A stretch of DNA of 64,000 bases from Lycocorax pyrrhopterus obiensis (Eukaryota; Chordata; Aves; Passeriformes; Paradisaeidae), in the NCBI GenBank assembly GCA_014706295.1, contig JACSVZ010000001.1, positions 39,356,318-39,420,317 on the forward strand. Direction: 5' to 3'. This document shows, piece after piece, positions 36,939-49,880 of the stretch (its first letter is position 1; each line of letters starts with the position of its first letter). The notes beneath the pieces are model-generated. The model ran no database searches. It was not told where the DNA came from and saw only the letters and a program-made list of their open reading frames with translations. A program made the position numbers and the translations under genes.

Positions 36939-38729
36939 CATATTCCAGAAACACCTACAGAGAATTTTTAAAGCATATATAAGAACTTCCAGTGGGGTTT
37001 TTTTGTCTCCAATAAAATGCTTTCATGGCTATGGAAGTGGTCTAGATGCCTCCCACTTGAAGTCTGTCACCACCAACCAGCCTTAATTTATCTGTGCTGC
37101 ATATAAATCTAATAGATTTATACAAGCAAGTGATTCATTTTGTATTCCCACCAGCCTAAGCGGGTGGATTTATTCAATGCCACAGTCCCGACTTGTGAAG
37201 AATAAAGAATCCATTCTTTAAGCACTTTCCTTGCTATTGGAAGACATTAACATGCCTGTAGCCATGTTACTGCCTCTACCACAAGGACATAGCAGCAAGA
37301 CGATGGACAAACGACACACAGTTGTAAAATCTGTACCTGTGGCAACCACTGAAGTACTGGAGAACTTGGAGAAGGATTCTCTCTGGTGAGAAAACCAGAG
37401 TGTAGACTCATAATTTGCTGGAGATTTTACAGACTTTCTATAGAACTGAAGTGCTCTGAACATAAACTGTCACAAATGAAGAAAGATTCCTTGGGCATTC
37501 ATAATTCTATTACTTATGAATCCTTAGTCACATGCAAACTACTGAGAAAAGCAGTGCATGAACTGGAGGTTATGTCCTATTTTCCCCTATATGAGCTCAT
37601 TCAGAGGCTTTGAGTAGGCAAAAAAGCTGTAATGATTGCAGCTAAATGATAGACCAAGGTAGAAATGTCTACACAGATCTCAGTTCATAAAAGCATGTCA
37701 GTATTTTAAGTGCTTTCAAGGATAAGGACATGATGAATCATTCACTGTAGCACTTTCCTAAGGGCCTTAAATGTGTCAGTAACCTCTCTACCCACTCTAA
37801 GGTGAAGTTGACAGTCTGGGGTCACTCTTCAGAATGGACAGCTTCAGTGGTTCCATTCCCAAATCTTTTTAAAAGCCTTGTAAGTTATTTGGAGAAATTG
37901 CAGATGTATTTTGAGTGATCTCAAAAACAGCCATAAGATTAAACTCTCCAGTTCCCCTGAAACTGCTTCACTTCAAAATTCACTAAGACTAAATCAAAGA
38001 GAGAAGAAGGTGGTTGTAGGCTCTTGCTTCCTCAGGCATCCTCCTATCTGAAAGTCTTTCCACTGTTTGTCTTCACACCTCCAAGTAGAACTGAATCTCA
38101 TTCACGAGTTACCCCATAATATGCCTCATTTATACCAACAGTTTAAATCTGAATCTGAATTTCAACTCACTGCCTGGCAGCACAGGCACAAAGTGAATAA
38201 GGAACTTGATGGATAAGATGAAGGTATTAATAAAAGGTTTCCATTATTTCTCCAAGATCATTCAATTAAGTTTCACAACAAATTAACTAAATTTTGTATT
38301 TGCATAGCAGATTTTAATATATTTTTAATTTACAGTGCTGAATTAATTTTTTACCTTTTTTATGTTTCCAGTTTTGTTATAAACAAAGCGGTTTTTACTG
38401 TTACTTTAAAAAGCATTTTCCTGCCATGCATGGAACTGCCAACAAGAGCTGCAGTCTACTTAGTTCATATATTGTATTCCTCACTACTGCACATTCTACA
38501 CTTCAACACTACAATCAGTGGTACGTGTCCTCATGTGTCAAAACTCTAAATCAAGTTTTGCTCATCTTTACAACTTTTTTGCAGTCCTCACTGAATCAGC
38601 CGCAGACCCACTGCACGTTCAATAACCACGGTCTGGAACAGTGGTGGGGAGGAGGCAGGCATCCAGGGAAAACCAGATGGCAAACTGGGGACCAAGCAAA
38701 AGTAATTTGCAATTAATGCAGTAGCAACT

Positions 38730-39020
38730 GGAAAGAAGTTTCATTCATGCGTTTAGTACTGTTGGTTAGATCAATTAGAGATACTCTCTCAGTAATGTAA
38801 GCAGAATCTGATCCTTAATATGCATACGCCTTTGCAAAACCCTTTCAAGTGTATGAAAAAGAACCTTGAAATAAAGGCACAACCAGCTCATTACATCATT
38901 TTCAGACACCATTTATATCAGCTAGCATCATCTCCAAGGTCCATAATAGCACGATTTTATTAATTCTCATAAAGTCTGATTTTGCATTCAGGCAGTCAAC
39001 ATGATTCTAAGTGACAATAT
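38730..39020. promoter_or_regulatory. candidate AT-rich conserved non-coding block
   Basis: Unique sequence with TAAT and GATA-like words (GGTTAGATCAATTAGAGATA, CACGATTTTATTAATTC) and no repeat signature. Support is weak and compositional. Confidence 0.2.
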
Positions 39021-39392
39021 CTCAACCTGGAAGTCAGCAAAACATAAAATAACATCAGTAGAATATTAAAAACTCCTGCTGAGATAAATAGAAATATGAA
39101 GGGTCAGACAGAGCCAAATACATTAGTGCTCAATTTCTACTCATTATGTGCTTTCAGCGAGCACAGTACAGTTTTATAATTTGATGGGGAAAAGATTATA
39201 CTTTTTTAGCTATTTTCCAGCCTGACTCTCTAAGGCTGCTACTTCCTTTAAAGACAGCATAGTATTATTACCCATAAAACTATGACTACACAGCAAGTTC
39301 AGTACAATGATGTCCATGTTGTTGGGATATGTATTACTCTCTCAAAATAACTCTTGGGAGGAACACTGAAACCCAGGAGAAAAAGAAAAAGT

Positions 39393-39410
39393 GGGGGGGC
39401 AGGGAAGGGG
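39393..39410 (+). other. potential G-quadruplex
   Basis: G7-CA-GGG-AA-GGGG can be parsed as four runs of three or more G with loops G, CA and AA. It follows an A-rich stretch. Confidence 0.4.
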
Positions 39411-39694
39411 AAATTGTTCTTTGACATCCTCCTTACTTCAGAACTTACTTGTAGCTCAGAATGGAGTCAAATGTCGCATCAGCAATTAAACTTTGACTTC
39501 TACTAGAGCACTATTAATGTAGAGCGAGTCCCAGAGCAGCACTGCCCAGCCCTGTGCTTGGGGTTAGCTCCAGTGCTAAACAGCACGTTGCTGACCGACA
39601 CAGGAAATCCCTCTCCTGTTCCTTGAGTTGAACCGAAGGGCTGGCATAAAGAAATGTCCAAAGTATTAACAGCAACAAAAACTATGGGCTCAGA

Positions 39695-39769
39695 GCCAGA
39701 TTTCAAAGGCATTCAGGTGCCTAACATGCATTAATTTTAGTGGGACTAAGCTGCCTCTGAAATTCTGGC
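39695..39769. repeat. decayed palindromic hairpin repeat (MITE-like)
   Basis: The ends GCCAGATTTCA (39695-39705) and TGAAATTCTGGC (39758-39769) are near-perfect inverted repeats. The interior has a TTCAGGTGCCTAAC word. This recalls an ancient amniote palindromic repeat with ccagatttt...ggcgcctaac arms. Family name not assigned. Confidence 0.45.
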
Positions 39770-40422
39770 CTTCGGTCTTCACTATTCTTAAGCCTCTCCA
39801 GATCCTGTGGCTCTGCCAGGATGTAAAAGCAATTACATTTCACAACTTTGAATCCAACAATATATTTTGGAAATCATTCAAAGTACATGTTTTTTTAACA
39901 TAAAGTTTCCTTGTCCAATAAAATACACAGGAATTTTATATGCTTGGTATTTGCAGGTCTCCCTCTTTTTCTTTAGATTGAGGCCAGAAGATAGCAGTCT
40001 GGTGAAACCTCTGACATCCAGATAAACTCTGCTTTCTTCCTTTAAGTGGAAGAAGTGTTTAATGGATAATCCTTTGACAAATATTTTATAAATAGTAAAA
40101 TATACAATCTCAGGTTTACTGAACACTAATGTAATCGCTCCCGAACAAAACCACTGCCCATAGAATCCTAATCCCCACAAAAACTCGTGCAGATGTTATA
40201 GCGTGTATAAAAATCAGATATTAGCATTTGAGGTGTCCATTCCCATACAACTCCAAGATTAATTCAGCCAAACAAATACCAGCTTGGCTTGTAAAGGAAT
40301 CCAGTGTAATGAAACACATTGAAAATGAGAAAACCAAATCCTCACTTTTATTCGTGAGGCAGCCGTGCATACAGTTGAGTGCACAAAACCGATCTGAGAA
40401 TATTTTAATAAAAGGAAACACA

Positions 40423-40461
40423 GGTAGCTGTAATATCTAAACATGGGTAGCTGTAATATCT
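40423..40461 (+). repeat. 16-bp direct repeat, two copies
   Basis: GGTAGCTGTAATATCT occurs at 40423-40438 and again at 40446-40461, a 23-bp period, with the linker also similar (AAACATG versus preceding AAACACA). This looks like a recent short tandem duplication. Confidence 0.85.
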
Positions 40462-43400
40462 GTTAATGCCAGGCCATTTCATGAAACAATGCTCACACTG
40501 CACTGACAGATCAGGGTACACCAACTCTCCAGAGGAGAAACTGAAAGTCCTTGCCCCACCCGTGACCATGTTCGATTTGTCTCCTTCTCTGGTTTCAGCT
40601 TCCCGACATCAAAGTACAGGGATGGAGCCTGTGAAAACACCTAAGACAAATCTTTATCCCCCTTCCCCACTGAAGCTGCAGCAGGGAACAGGCTATGAAC
40701 TCAGGTGCTGCCTTTTTTCCTCACATCATCATTGGCTGGTCTAATAAAAGATGCTAGTTTTCCCTGTGAAACTTGCCTCAGCAGTTTATACCAGTTGTTT
40801 TCCTTTCAGAAAGTCTTGCTTTTAATATCTTCTGATATTACACAAAGAAATCACACTGAAAATATGTATATTAGCTCTTTGAACACACCTTTTTCCCCAC
40901 TGGAAAAGGCCAGTGGGCTAGCACATTAACCTCCTTCATTGACAATGCACATTGCCTCTCACAGGAAAGAACAGAGATCTTGTTATCTTCCAGGAGTACA
41001 CTGCTTTCTCTCTGACCCTATGATGTAGCATCCTTCTGTTCCCCAATGGAGTTTTTTCCTCAATGGCCTCTCAGACCTGCTTGTAGCTGGCTCACACACT
41101 CCTGAAAAATCACTCCTTAAGAGAATAACCCACCTCCCTTTAAGCACCTGCTTGAGTAATTTCAGGAAATCTGTTCCTGACTCAGGCTAATCCTCCCTAG
41201 CTAGTCATCTTCCCTTTCCTTCCCAATTCACTATTATCCTTTAATTATTGATTTGATCTCTCATGTTCCAAGTCATCAGGGCTCCTTCCTCACTTCTGTG
41301 CAGAACCGGTTCAGCAGGAATCCCTAAGATGGCTAACACCTGATCAGCCTCACTTCATGAGGAAACCTCATTTCAAGATGAAACCAAAGGCAGTAGTTTT
41401 GGCTTAGAGAAGACAAGGTTTTATTCTTCTTTTATTAAGGTACAAAATTGAAGAATTTATTGCTGCTTGTGTAACCTGAAAGTTATTCAGCGTTTTTACT
41501 CCTTTGCCCTCATTTAACCTTAGACATGAAACTTGTTGGGGGATGGAAGTAAGAAAAATGTAGAGTAACTGCATTTTCTTTCATCTTTCTTCTGGAACTC
41601 AGACAAAACTACCATGTGATGAATGGCCATTTGTGCCACAGATGTTAATGCAATACTAAATGAGACAAAAATCACCAATGCAGTTTGCAAGGCTCCCTGT
41701 GATGTACGGTCATCAGGCAACAGAGACTGGCACAACCTAAACTGGTTTTGCATATGCAACCAATACATGTTTCAATTATTCACGTCAGTGTTCTCATCAC
41801 ACACAGTTGGGTTAATTGAATGCAACCATGACCACATTCCACCAACCTTTACGAAAAATATAAATGGTCTCTGAAGCAAGTACTAGCAACATATAAAGGA
41901 AACATTTGAGATGAGTTCACAGATAATTTTACAATTTTTACTTGCAAGGTGGAGTACCTGTTACTGGCAGAACATAGGGAGAGGCCATCCAGCATATCAA
42001 AAAGAACAGTTTAAGCCATCATTTGGCTCAAGTCACAGCACATTCCAAGAACCCCATAAACAAAGACATGTGCAATGTTAACTTTCTCTTTTATGCTGAC
42101 AGCTTTTTTCTCCCATATAATGACCTTCCTGCACAGTGTGTGTTACCATAAAAAGAAACAGAGCCCAGTAAAATTAGAGGAACTGCTTAATATCAAAACG
42201 TTTTATCTGAGGAAGACACCACTGCCAGTGTAAATATAAAAAGCACAAGAATTAAAAAGTATTTGTTTTGCTGTCTCTTCTTTAAGTTTAGATTGTTCAA
42301 ACAAACCTAGCTTGAGTTTTCAGTTACTCTGCACTAGATGGTCCTCCCAAAGGCTGAAACAGTACTCCAGAGAATGTGAACTTGGCTCCAATTTCAGACA
42401 ATTTTCATCTTCTTTTTCTGACAAAAAGTATTTGAATGCTTTGTCTGTAGCCAAGAATTTGGATATGAAAGGCACACCAGTAAACAAGTCACCAAAACGG
42501 GCCACCACTACACAGACTGTAGTGCATGCTTCTTTTGAAAAAAAAACCTCCTCTGGCCCAAAGGACACAGTTTTACTTTACAAGCAGAATGCTAATGTGA
42601 AATTTTAGTTTGATTTTATCTCTCTCATCTAAGTATAAAAGAAAAGCTACATGCATTTTTGATAGACAGCCTATGTTTGCTATTTCGTTTGTACAAAGGA
42701 AAGTGAAAAGGAAGAGAACATAAGAACCTCACAGCTAGTTGGTTTGGTAAAATGCTGCACGAAACCAAATTACTCTTTTACAGTTTTATTTGAACTACTA
42801 CAGAGAACCAACAACCCTTATTCATAGCATTCATCTTTCTATCAGCATTCCCAGAATGAAAATTGAAACTTTAAGAATGTTATTGCTTTGTACCAAATGT
42901 TCACTAGCTTCTACCATGGCAACTAGCCCACAAAACCCTAGCAAGGCTAATCACAGTTCCCAAAGGTTTATTATCTTTTGTATCAGGGAGGCATTCAAAT
43001 GCACTATGCTGCCTGGCAGCTAAGGCAGATATTGTCCTCACCCAAAAGAATTTTAATTTTAGCCTTGTACATTCGGTGAAAATACATTTCTGGAAATCGG
43101 AGGACATGCCAACCAAAAGCTCACACCGGCTCCAGTGTGGAGCTTCTTGCTCCACAAAGAAGCACATATGAGAACTGAGCAATAGCCCAGCAATGCCAGG
43201 GAGACTTCTCTAAGCACATCAGTAAAGTCTCCCTAAGCTGGCCAGAAACCCAAGGGAAGGAAATGAGAGTGATTATGTACAGCTGAGCAAGCACAGTGCA
43301 GAGACTCCTAAATCAGTGATATGGTGTTCACTGCTGGTGTTCTGTGGTAAAAATGTTTACCATCTGTGTTACTCTCTCTTTGTTATGGACACTAACGGAG

Positions 43401-45082
43401 CCTTCAAACATAAAAGCATGGGGGTGGGGAACAAAAGCCCAATTAAGCCAAAGTACTTCAAAATCACTTTTAGCTGTATATTACATAAGGAAATTCCGAC
43501 ACTAAATGAAAAATGGATCGAAACCAAAACACGAGCAGTTCCAGGCTGAGCTCAGGAGGGCTGCATGGCACTGGCTTACTCTGCCCTGAAGGTCTAGTTC
43601 TGAGCTATTAGGCACAGACGAATCCTTTAGGCACTGAGAGGTGGCTCTAGTTTGGACACAAGAGAGCGATGTATACTCCAAAAACTGCTAAGGCTGTTAG
43701 GCCTACACTGAGCATGCCTGTGGCAGTGAGTTCCCTAGGAAGCAACTGCGTTTGTACAAAGTTTTTCTGCAGGGGAACTTCTCTGCTGCTGTCTCCTGCT
43801 GTTGAGAAGCCACAATGGCCTGGAGAGTATTGCAGTCTCTAGTGAAGCCAAAAACTAATATATGCCGTTCAGTTTGCAGTCTGTACATAAAACCAAGCAT
43901 CTGACCTGCTCATGCCAGACATCTCACACTGTCGTACATGAAAATTGGTGGAAATCACAGCCTTCAGCCTGACTTCCATCTCAGATGCTTTTTTACTCTG
44001 CTCATCAAAATTTATATAAGGAAAATGAGTTCCAACAACCTGATATCTCCACTACAACCTCAGGCAGGTGCCTTAATACATCTTCTCACAGTCCCTCCCT
44101 CCCTCACTATCCAGAACGACTCTGTAGGGAATCTATGGTAACAGGAGTCCACCCTGCTTCCCTCAAGCCCAAGGAAGTCAGCTTGGCTCAGACTCCCCTA
44201 CCTCCACTCGACAATTGGGATGCCTATTCTCCAACCCCAGCACATCCAAATTCTTTGGCAGCCAGTGCCCAGTTTCAACAGAGTTGTCAGTAATTTGAGG
44301 CTAACTACTCAACCCAGCACATGCACACAAGCTGCACAAACAACACAAGATCATCTGTCAGTGAGAATAATCCTTTTTCAGATGAGGTGTTTCAGGCAAA
44401 TTGTTACATCTCTCATGTTACTGATGCCAGTTCAAATACAATTCTAGCAGAACAGGAATGGACTTTGTGAACCACAAACCAAGCCAGCAAGAAGAAAATC
44501 AGAAGTAGAATAGCAGTTTGTTTTCTCTACAGCTGGAGGGGCCTCCCAGCAGCTTCATGCTGCTGAAAATGGTTTTGGAACCAATTGGTGCCAACTGCCA
44601 CATGACCAAAACTGAAACACCACATGGGTTTGAAAAATGCTTCAAGAACTGGCACAAAGGTGGAGGAGCTTCTGCAGTGCTGACAGACACCTGAAAAGAA
44701 TATAAATTGATCAGTCTTGGACTCAAAATTCACCACTGCTAATGCAGGGTCTCAGCAGATGAACCACTCAGGGTGGATCATTCAGTGATGGGCTTTTGAA
44801 AACTCCTCCTGAATATAAGTCCACTAGAGCATTCTGCTACATACCTATGTCTCCACCACAAGTGTTCAATCTTTTTCAGATTAGAAATGCAGCTTCTGAC
44901 CGCTCCTCAACTGGATACTTCTCAGTGCAGTCACACAAGCTCTGACAAAGAATGATTATTCTCTTTTACACTCAGCATTACCACAGACATGGAGTTGCTT
45001 GTCCTGATTTTCTTCATCTACATCATTTCTGTGTCACTGGTGCCCTGGGGACACCCAAGAATTTGCAAATTACTGAACACAT

Positions 45083-45178
45083 TGTCAGGATGTGGAGTTC
45101 ATAGAGATATTCAAAAGCCAATTCGACACAGCCCTGACGAGTCTGCTCTCACTGACCCTGCTTTGATGGAGTGGGGGC
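45083..45178 (+). mobile_element. decayed CR1 LINE fragment
   Basis: The sequence AGAGATATTCAAAAGCCAAT, TCGACACAGCCCTGACGAG, then CTGACCCTGCTTTGATGGAG follows the CR1 stretch that in other copies reads gagatattcaaaacc...ctgaccctgcttt. Both ends are lost. A 133-codon open frame (44989-45390) runs through it by chance and starts outside it. Confidence 0.7.
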
Positions 45179-45860
45179 TTTGCTTCAACCTCAAACATTC
45201 TATAAGAGTCATTCCTGGCCTCTCTGAGTGTAAGCATGTTTGTACAGTTACTCCACATGTAACATTGCAATTCTATTTGGCTACTGAAGATAAATTAGGA
45301 AACATTAATGTTCTGGGTTTTCACCTTGCCTGCAGCATGACGAGAAACATTTTAAGGGTGGAGAAATTCTCTGCCTCTCTAGCATCTTGAGATGCTTCAT
45401 AATTTTGCAAAAGTTATAATTTGCTTTACAGGACACCTGAGTACAGTTTGTGCCTCACAAGAGCCACCATTTGATACCATAAACAAGGCTATTTCCATTA
45501 TCATGTATGCTTGTTCTCAGTCAATATGTCAAAATCAGGCTGTGGAACAAATGCCTGTCAGAATGTAGCTGGGATCTTCTTAATGCAGTGTCCAGATCTG
45601 GCTTAGGTACAGCGAGCACATTGGGTTGTTCTGCTTGCTGAGTATTTGTTAAATATTAACAGTGGGCTTGGAACTTGCAAGGCTAAGGGAGGGCTTCCCT
45701 GCAGCTCTTTTATAACTAAAAGACAAAGCTAGGGAGGAAAAAATCCCCAAAACAACAGAAAATCCTCACAAAAAAACAAGGAACGCCCAAAGACTTGTAA
45801 CAGAACACTAATGTAAGTATTTTAAAACTCAAACATCTTTGTTTTTCCTCAAAAAAAGGC

Positions 45861-45868
45861 TGACGTCA
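45861..45868. promoter_or_regulatory. full consensus CRE
   Basis: Perfect palindrome TGACGTCA with its CpG intact in an AT-rich intron. No other clear motif is clustered with it. Confidence 0.3.
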
Positions 45869-48800
45869 AAGAAAGCAGCAAGTGAAAATTGCTTCAGAGG
45901 GCATGTCAAGAGAAGTCGCTCTAAGGCAGGGAGGAGAAGGAGTTAGAGTGGAAACACAGGACATTACCACAGCTTTCCTGCCCACGGGGCTTTTTGGCCT
46001 CGATTGAATATTCCTGTGGCCCACTCAGCACTGTTCTGTCATATACGCTGAAGTCTTTGGCACAGTTTTCAGTGTCCTTACAATAGCGTGGGCCCTTCCT
46101 TTTCATCCACATTGCCCTGACCTCCCTTTTCTCCCTCCCTCCCCCCAGTCAAACACCATTAGATGCAGGAAGAACCTTGTTGTGGCTCTGCTGCTCATAA
46201 CACAATTTGCTATGTGAATACTTCCTGTGCACCCTGCCAACATGGCACCTCTCCAAGACATAAGACTGGTGTTTGGGAGATGGTCACACAAAGCATGATA
46301 CTTCCTACTACCACGGCTCTGTCCTTCACCTTCCTTTGCCTTGCGGTGGGCAAGGACTATAAATATCAAATAGCATGAATGAAATGGAGACTGCCTGCTT
46401 GTACCAGGTGAGTGCTTGCAGCAGCATGGATTGCTGTCCTTCAGATGAGCAGGGATGCACAGAATCTTTTTTAAAACATCGTTCACATAATTTTCAACGT
46501 ACTTTACACAGAAGAGAATTTATGTGAAACTTTAGTTTCATAAAAAAGTGAAATAAACTCTGTGTTCCTGCATGATAAATTCCCCTGTTATTTGCAGAGT
46601 GCTTTAAATGAACACTGGGAAAATTTTTAAGTGCTTCAAAATACAGATTTTACATGCTATGAAGAAAATGAATAAACAAAGGAACAACTTCCGTGTTACA
46701 AGAGTCCCTGGCATTCCCCATCTATAGTACTTAAATGATAACTCCACTGGCTATATGACTTGCTGATGCATAGCAATTTTTCTAAAGTTTATTCTTCTCC
46801 TAAATGCTACTTAGAGAAAGACATGAAAGTTAATGTCAGATTAATACTATTATCTCTCTTCTCAACCCATGTATCTTTCTAGAGAAAAAAAAACCAAACT
46901 CCAAAGTACGTCTAAAAAAATTTGACACAGGAAATACACAAGAGAAGCAAACTGAGAAAAGATGGAGCAGATAAATAATGCAGAAGAAACAAAGAAAGGA
47001 TTACTAGAAAGAGGAAATAAAATACCAGAAAAAAAGATTTGACATGGCATACAACAAAGTAACATAAGGCTTTAGTGATGAAGGCACTAACTTCAAGTAG
47101 AAGGCAATAAATTCTATCAAACGAGACAACACAGAAGTAGACCATTTTAAAGACAGCATGGTTGAACATACATTCTGGAGTTCATGAAAGCATGCAGAAA
47201 GAGGAACTGAAACCAGTTTTAGTTAAGAGACAAATACAGTCTCAACTGTGGGAAGAAAAAAGTATGAAATCCACATAAAAGTCAACTGAGCACACGACAA
47301 CAGCACTTAGAGCCCCACACTGATTTCTGACCTGCTTCAAAGAACCATGCAGTGTGTTAAGTTTGACCTCTGACACGGTCTGAGAGTTGGTCTTTCCCTC
47401 AGTGATGGTCCTTGCAGTAGAGCTGCTTTAGCTCAGAGAGACAAAATGCAGTGAAACAGAATAGTCAAAAAATGAGAGTCATTCCATTAGTTTGCGGATT
47501 TAATTTATATCCTACTGTTCACTCATCTTTTGTCACATATTCTGTTGTTTTAACAACGGGAACACAAAATTCGCTAAGTAATCTCTTTATTTGAACCAAG
47601 GCTATAACCCACAGTAATTATGAGCAGTGTGTAGCAATATTTTCACTATTTAGGACAGGAAGTGAAAAATACCAAACACATCTAAAATTGCATTAGGGAT
47701 TTGTGCAGACAGAAGGTAATTACACAAAGTGGACTTCGGCCAAGACTCTCAGAATATGAAGCAATCTCAGAACCTTGTGGAAATTACCTTGGGATCTTTA
47801 ATGGTAAGTGGGCTAAATCTTTGCTTAAATTGTCCTAAAAAGCATGCCTTCTCTGACAGCATATTGCTACAGAGTGACAGGACCATTGTGTTCCAGCATT
47901 AGATGGCTTGTCCAACACTACAGCACACAAGTGGAAAATCAAAAACAAACAAACAAAAAAACCCCCAAAGCACAGTCATTTAAAAACAGACCACGAGAAG
48001 ACATCTCAAGTGTTTCACATGCACAGAATTACTTGCTTCCCCCTCTAATTTATTTCAGATTAGTAAGAGATCCCTTATTTTAGGTCAGTGTTATGACAAT
48101 GGAAGTATGCCAACTTAACCTTCATTTTCTTAATTAGCATTTAACAAGAAGCTTGTCCTCCTCTAGAAATATTTCCTTCCATAAGGAAGAATAACCTTGA
48201 ACAGAAGACAAAGCTAAGCCAAGGAGAAGAGAAAAATGGAACTGAAGCTCCAAATATATTTACATGTCTTTAAAATATATTTATTTACATACCCTTAAAA
48301 TGTAAATAAAATAGATCTCAGTAAAAAATTACTTCATCTCCCAGAAACAAGCAAAGCACTGTATCTGTATTCATAACTACTCTGGGGAAAACCAACCACA
48401 AAAAAAGTCCCTTTTACACATGCTCCCTACCACGGACCATGTGCTCATGTAACTCATTGTTTATCTAGACTGGAGACAAAAATGCCATGAAAAAGCAATC
48501 ACAAGGCAGATGGCTGGTTTCACTAATCTGACCCTATTTCTTCCAAGTAAATCTAGTCTACAACAGTGATGCCCCAAATAATCCATCATTCCTATAATAC
48601 TTAGATTTGCATATTTAGGTTAGAAATGCCTGGCATTGCTGGATTAAGATTTTCCCCCAGTAAAACGATGCTTTGTCATAAATTCTCCCCCAGAGACCAT
48701 GCAGATTCTTAAACCAGACATGTCCAAACACAGAAAACCTGAGTGAAAGCACGCTCACAAAACATTCTCACCAAAGCTCACCTCTATAGGTGCAATGCCT

Positions 48801-48879
48801 TTTACTCTGCTTAAACCTGACTGCATAGAGTGACAAATGCAGAGATTCTCTCTGTAGCCGCCCCCATGATAACAGATGA

Positions 48880-49880
48880 CAAGATGCAGCACAAGCTTCA
48901 TCTCTTGCTAATTAAACGAATCAATTAAGAGACTATTGTTGCAACTGTGTAACTGCTGTTCTATAGTGGCAATAACAACCCCACAGGGAGGTCTTTTACT
49001 ACATTAAAATGCTGTCCTCCACAACTCCATTTGATATTATTAGAAACAGTTATTTGCGTCTTGCTGTCATATTAGTAGCAAAGGCAAATTATGGAAATAT
49101 GCAGACCAGAATGGTCCCAGTATGAGATCAGGTTTGGTTTTCAACCTCCAAGGGAACAATTGCTGAAATTCCAAAGTTCCCTAAAGTTCTTTAATGGAAC
49201 TGATAAATCTATCAGCACAGCATCCATTTAGATTCTAGGTAAGGGTCACATATTTGCATACGTTCCTGCTAAGCTGATACAATTCAACTAGATAAATTAT
49301 CATATTAAGTTTACCCTCCTGAGTTAAACTGATGGAGTTCAAAATTGTTTTCGATGGTTGTCATTAATCGCTGTTACATCCTAAATGCTCACTTTGAAAT
49401 CTAATTGTGCTGGTGTACCAAGGGTCATATTAATAGCATTTTTAATGTTAAATCTTTGTAAAACATGTTTATTTTACTGATATTACCACTGAAGCCTAGA
49501 CGACTAATGAGAAACAAAGTATATTTATTATCAATAAAAAATTCATTTAAAATTTACATTCAGAGACTTAAATTAGCTTTACTAACTTCATCATGCCTTT
49601 GTTTCATTAAGATTCCTGGTTAAGCTTCAAAGTCATATAAATTAATACCTCCTAAACAGTTCTTGAGTATATGCCAAAGTTGCAGACATCAAAAGGCTGT
49701 TTAAAAACATGTGCTACATGTATGTTTAGTACATGGCAGTAAACATCTTCATAAGAAAATGCTCATCTTCACTATGAGGTAACAGTCTTGATACAGTTTA
49801 AAAAAACTCACCAACACTTCTTTGGCCAAATAAAGCAATTAATAATTATTTCAGTGGTAAATCATAGTCTACCAAAGTAA
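48880..49880. promoter_or_regulatory. candidate long AT-rich conserved non-coding block
   Basis: About 1 kb of repeat-free sequence rich in homeodomain and POU-like words, including GCTAATTAAACGAATCAATT near 48910, octamer ATTTGCAT at 49252-49259, and GTCATTAATCGCTG near 49360. The vocabulary resembles vertebrate developmental enhancers. No coding potential is visible. Confidence 0.35.

Noticed and set aside
42312..42608. 98-codon open frame on the plus strand
   Set aside because: Looks protein-like in composition but matches nothing I recognise and has no supporting gene structure.
44989..45390. 133-codon open frame with a hydrophobic N-terminus resembling a signal peptide
   Set aside because: It reads through a decayed CR1 fragment (45083-45178), and the signal-like start is likely chance in T-rich sequence.
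48605..48612. Perfect octamer ATTTGCAT sites (also 36519, 38298, 49252)
   Set aside because: Four copies in 64 kb of AT-rich DNA is close to chance expectation, so they are not reported individually.
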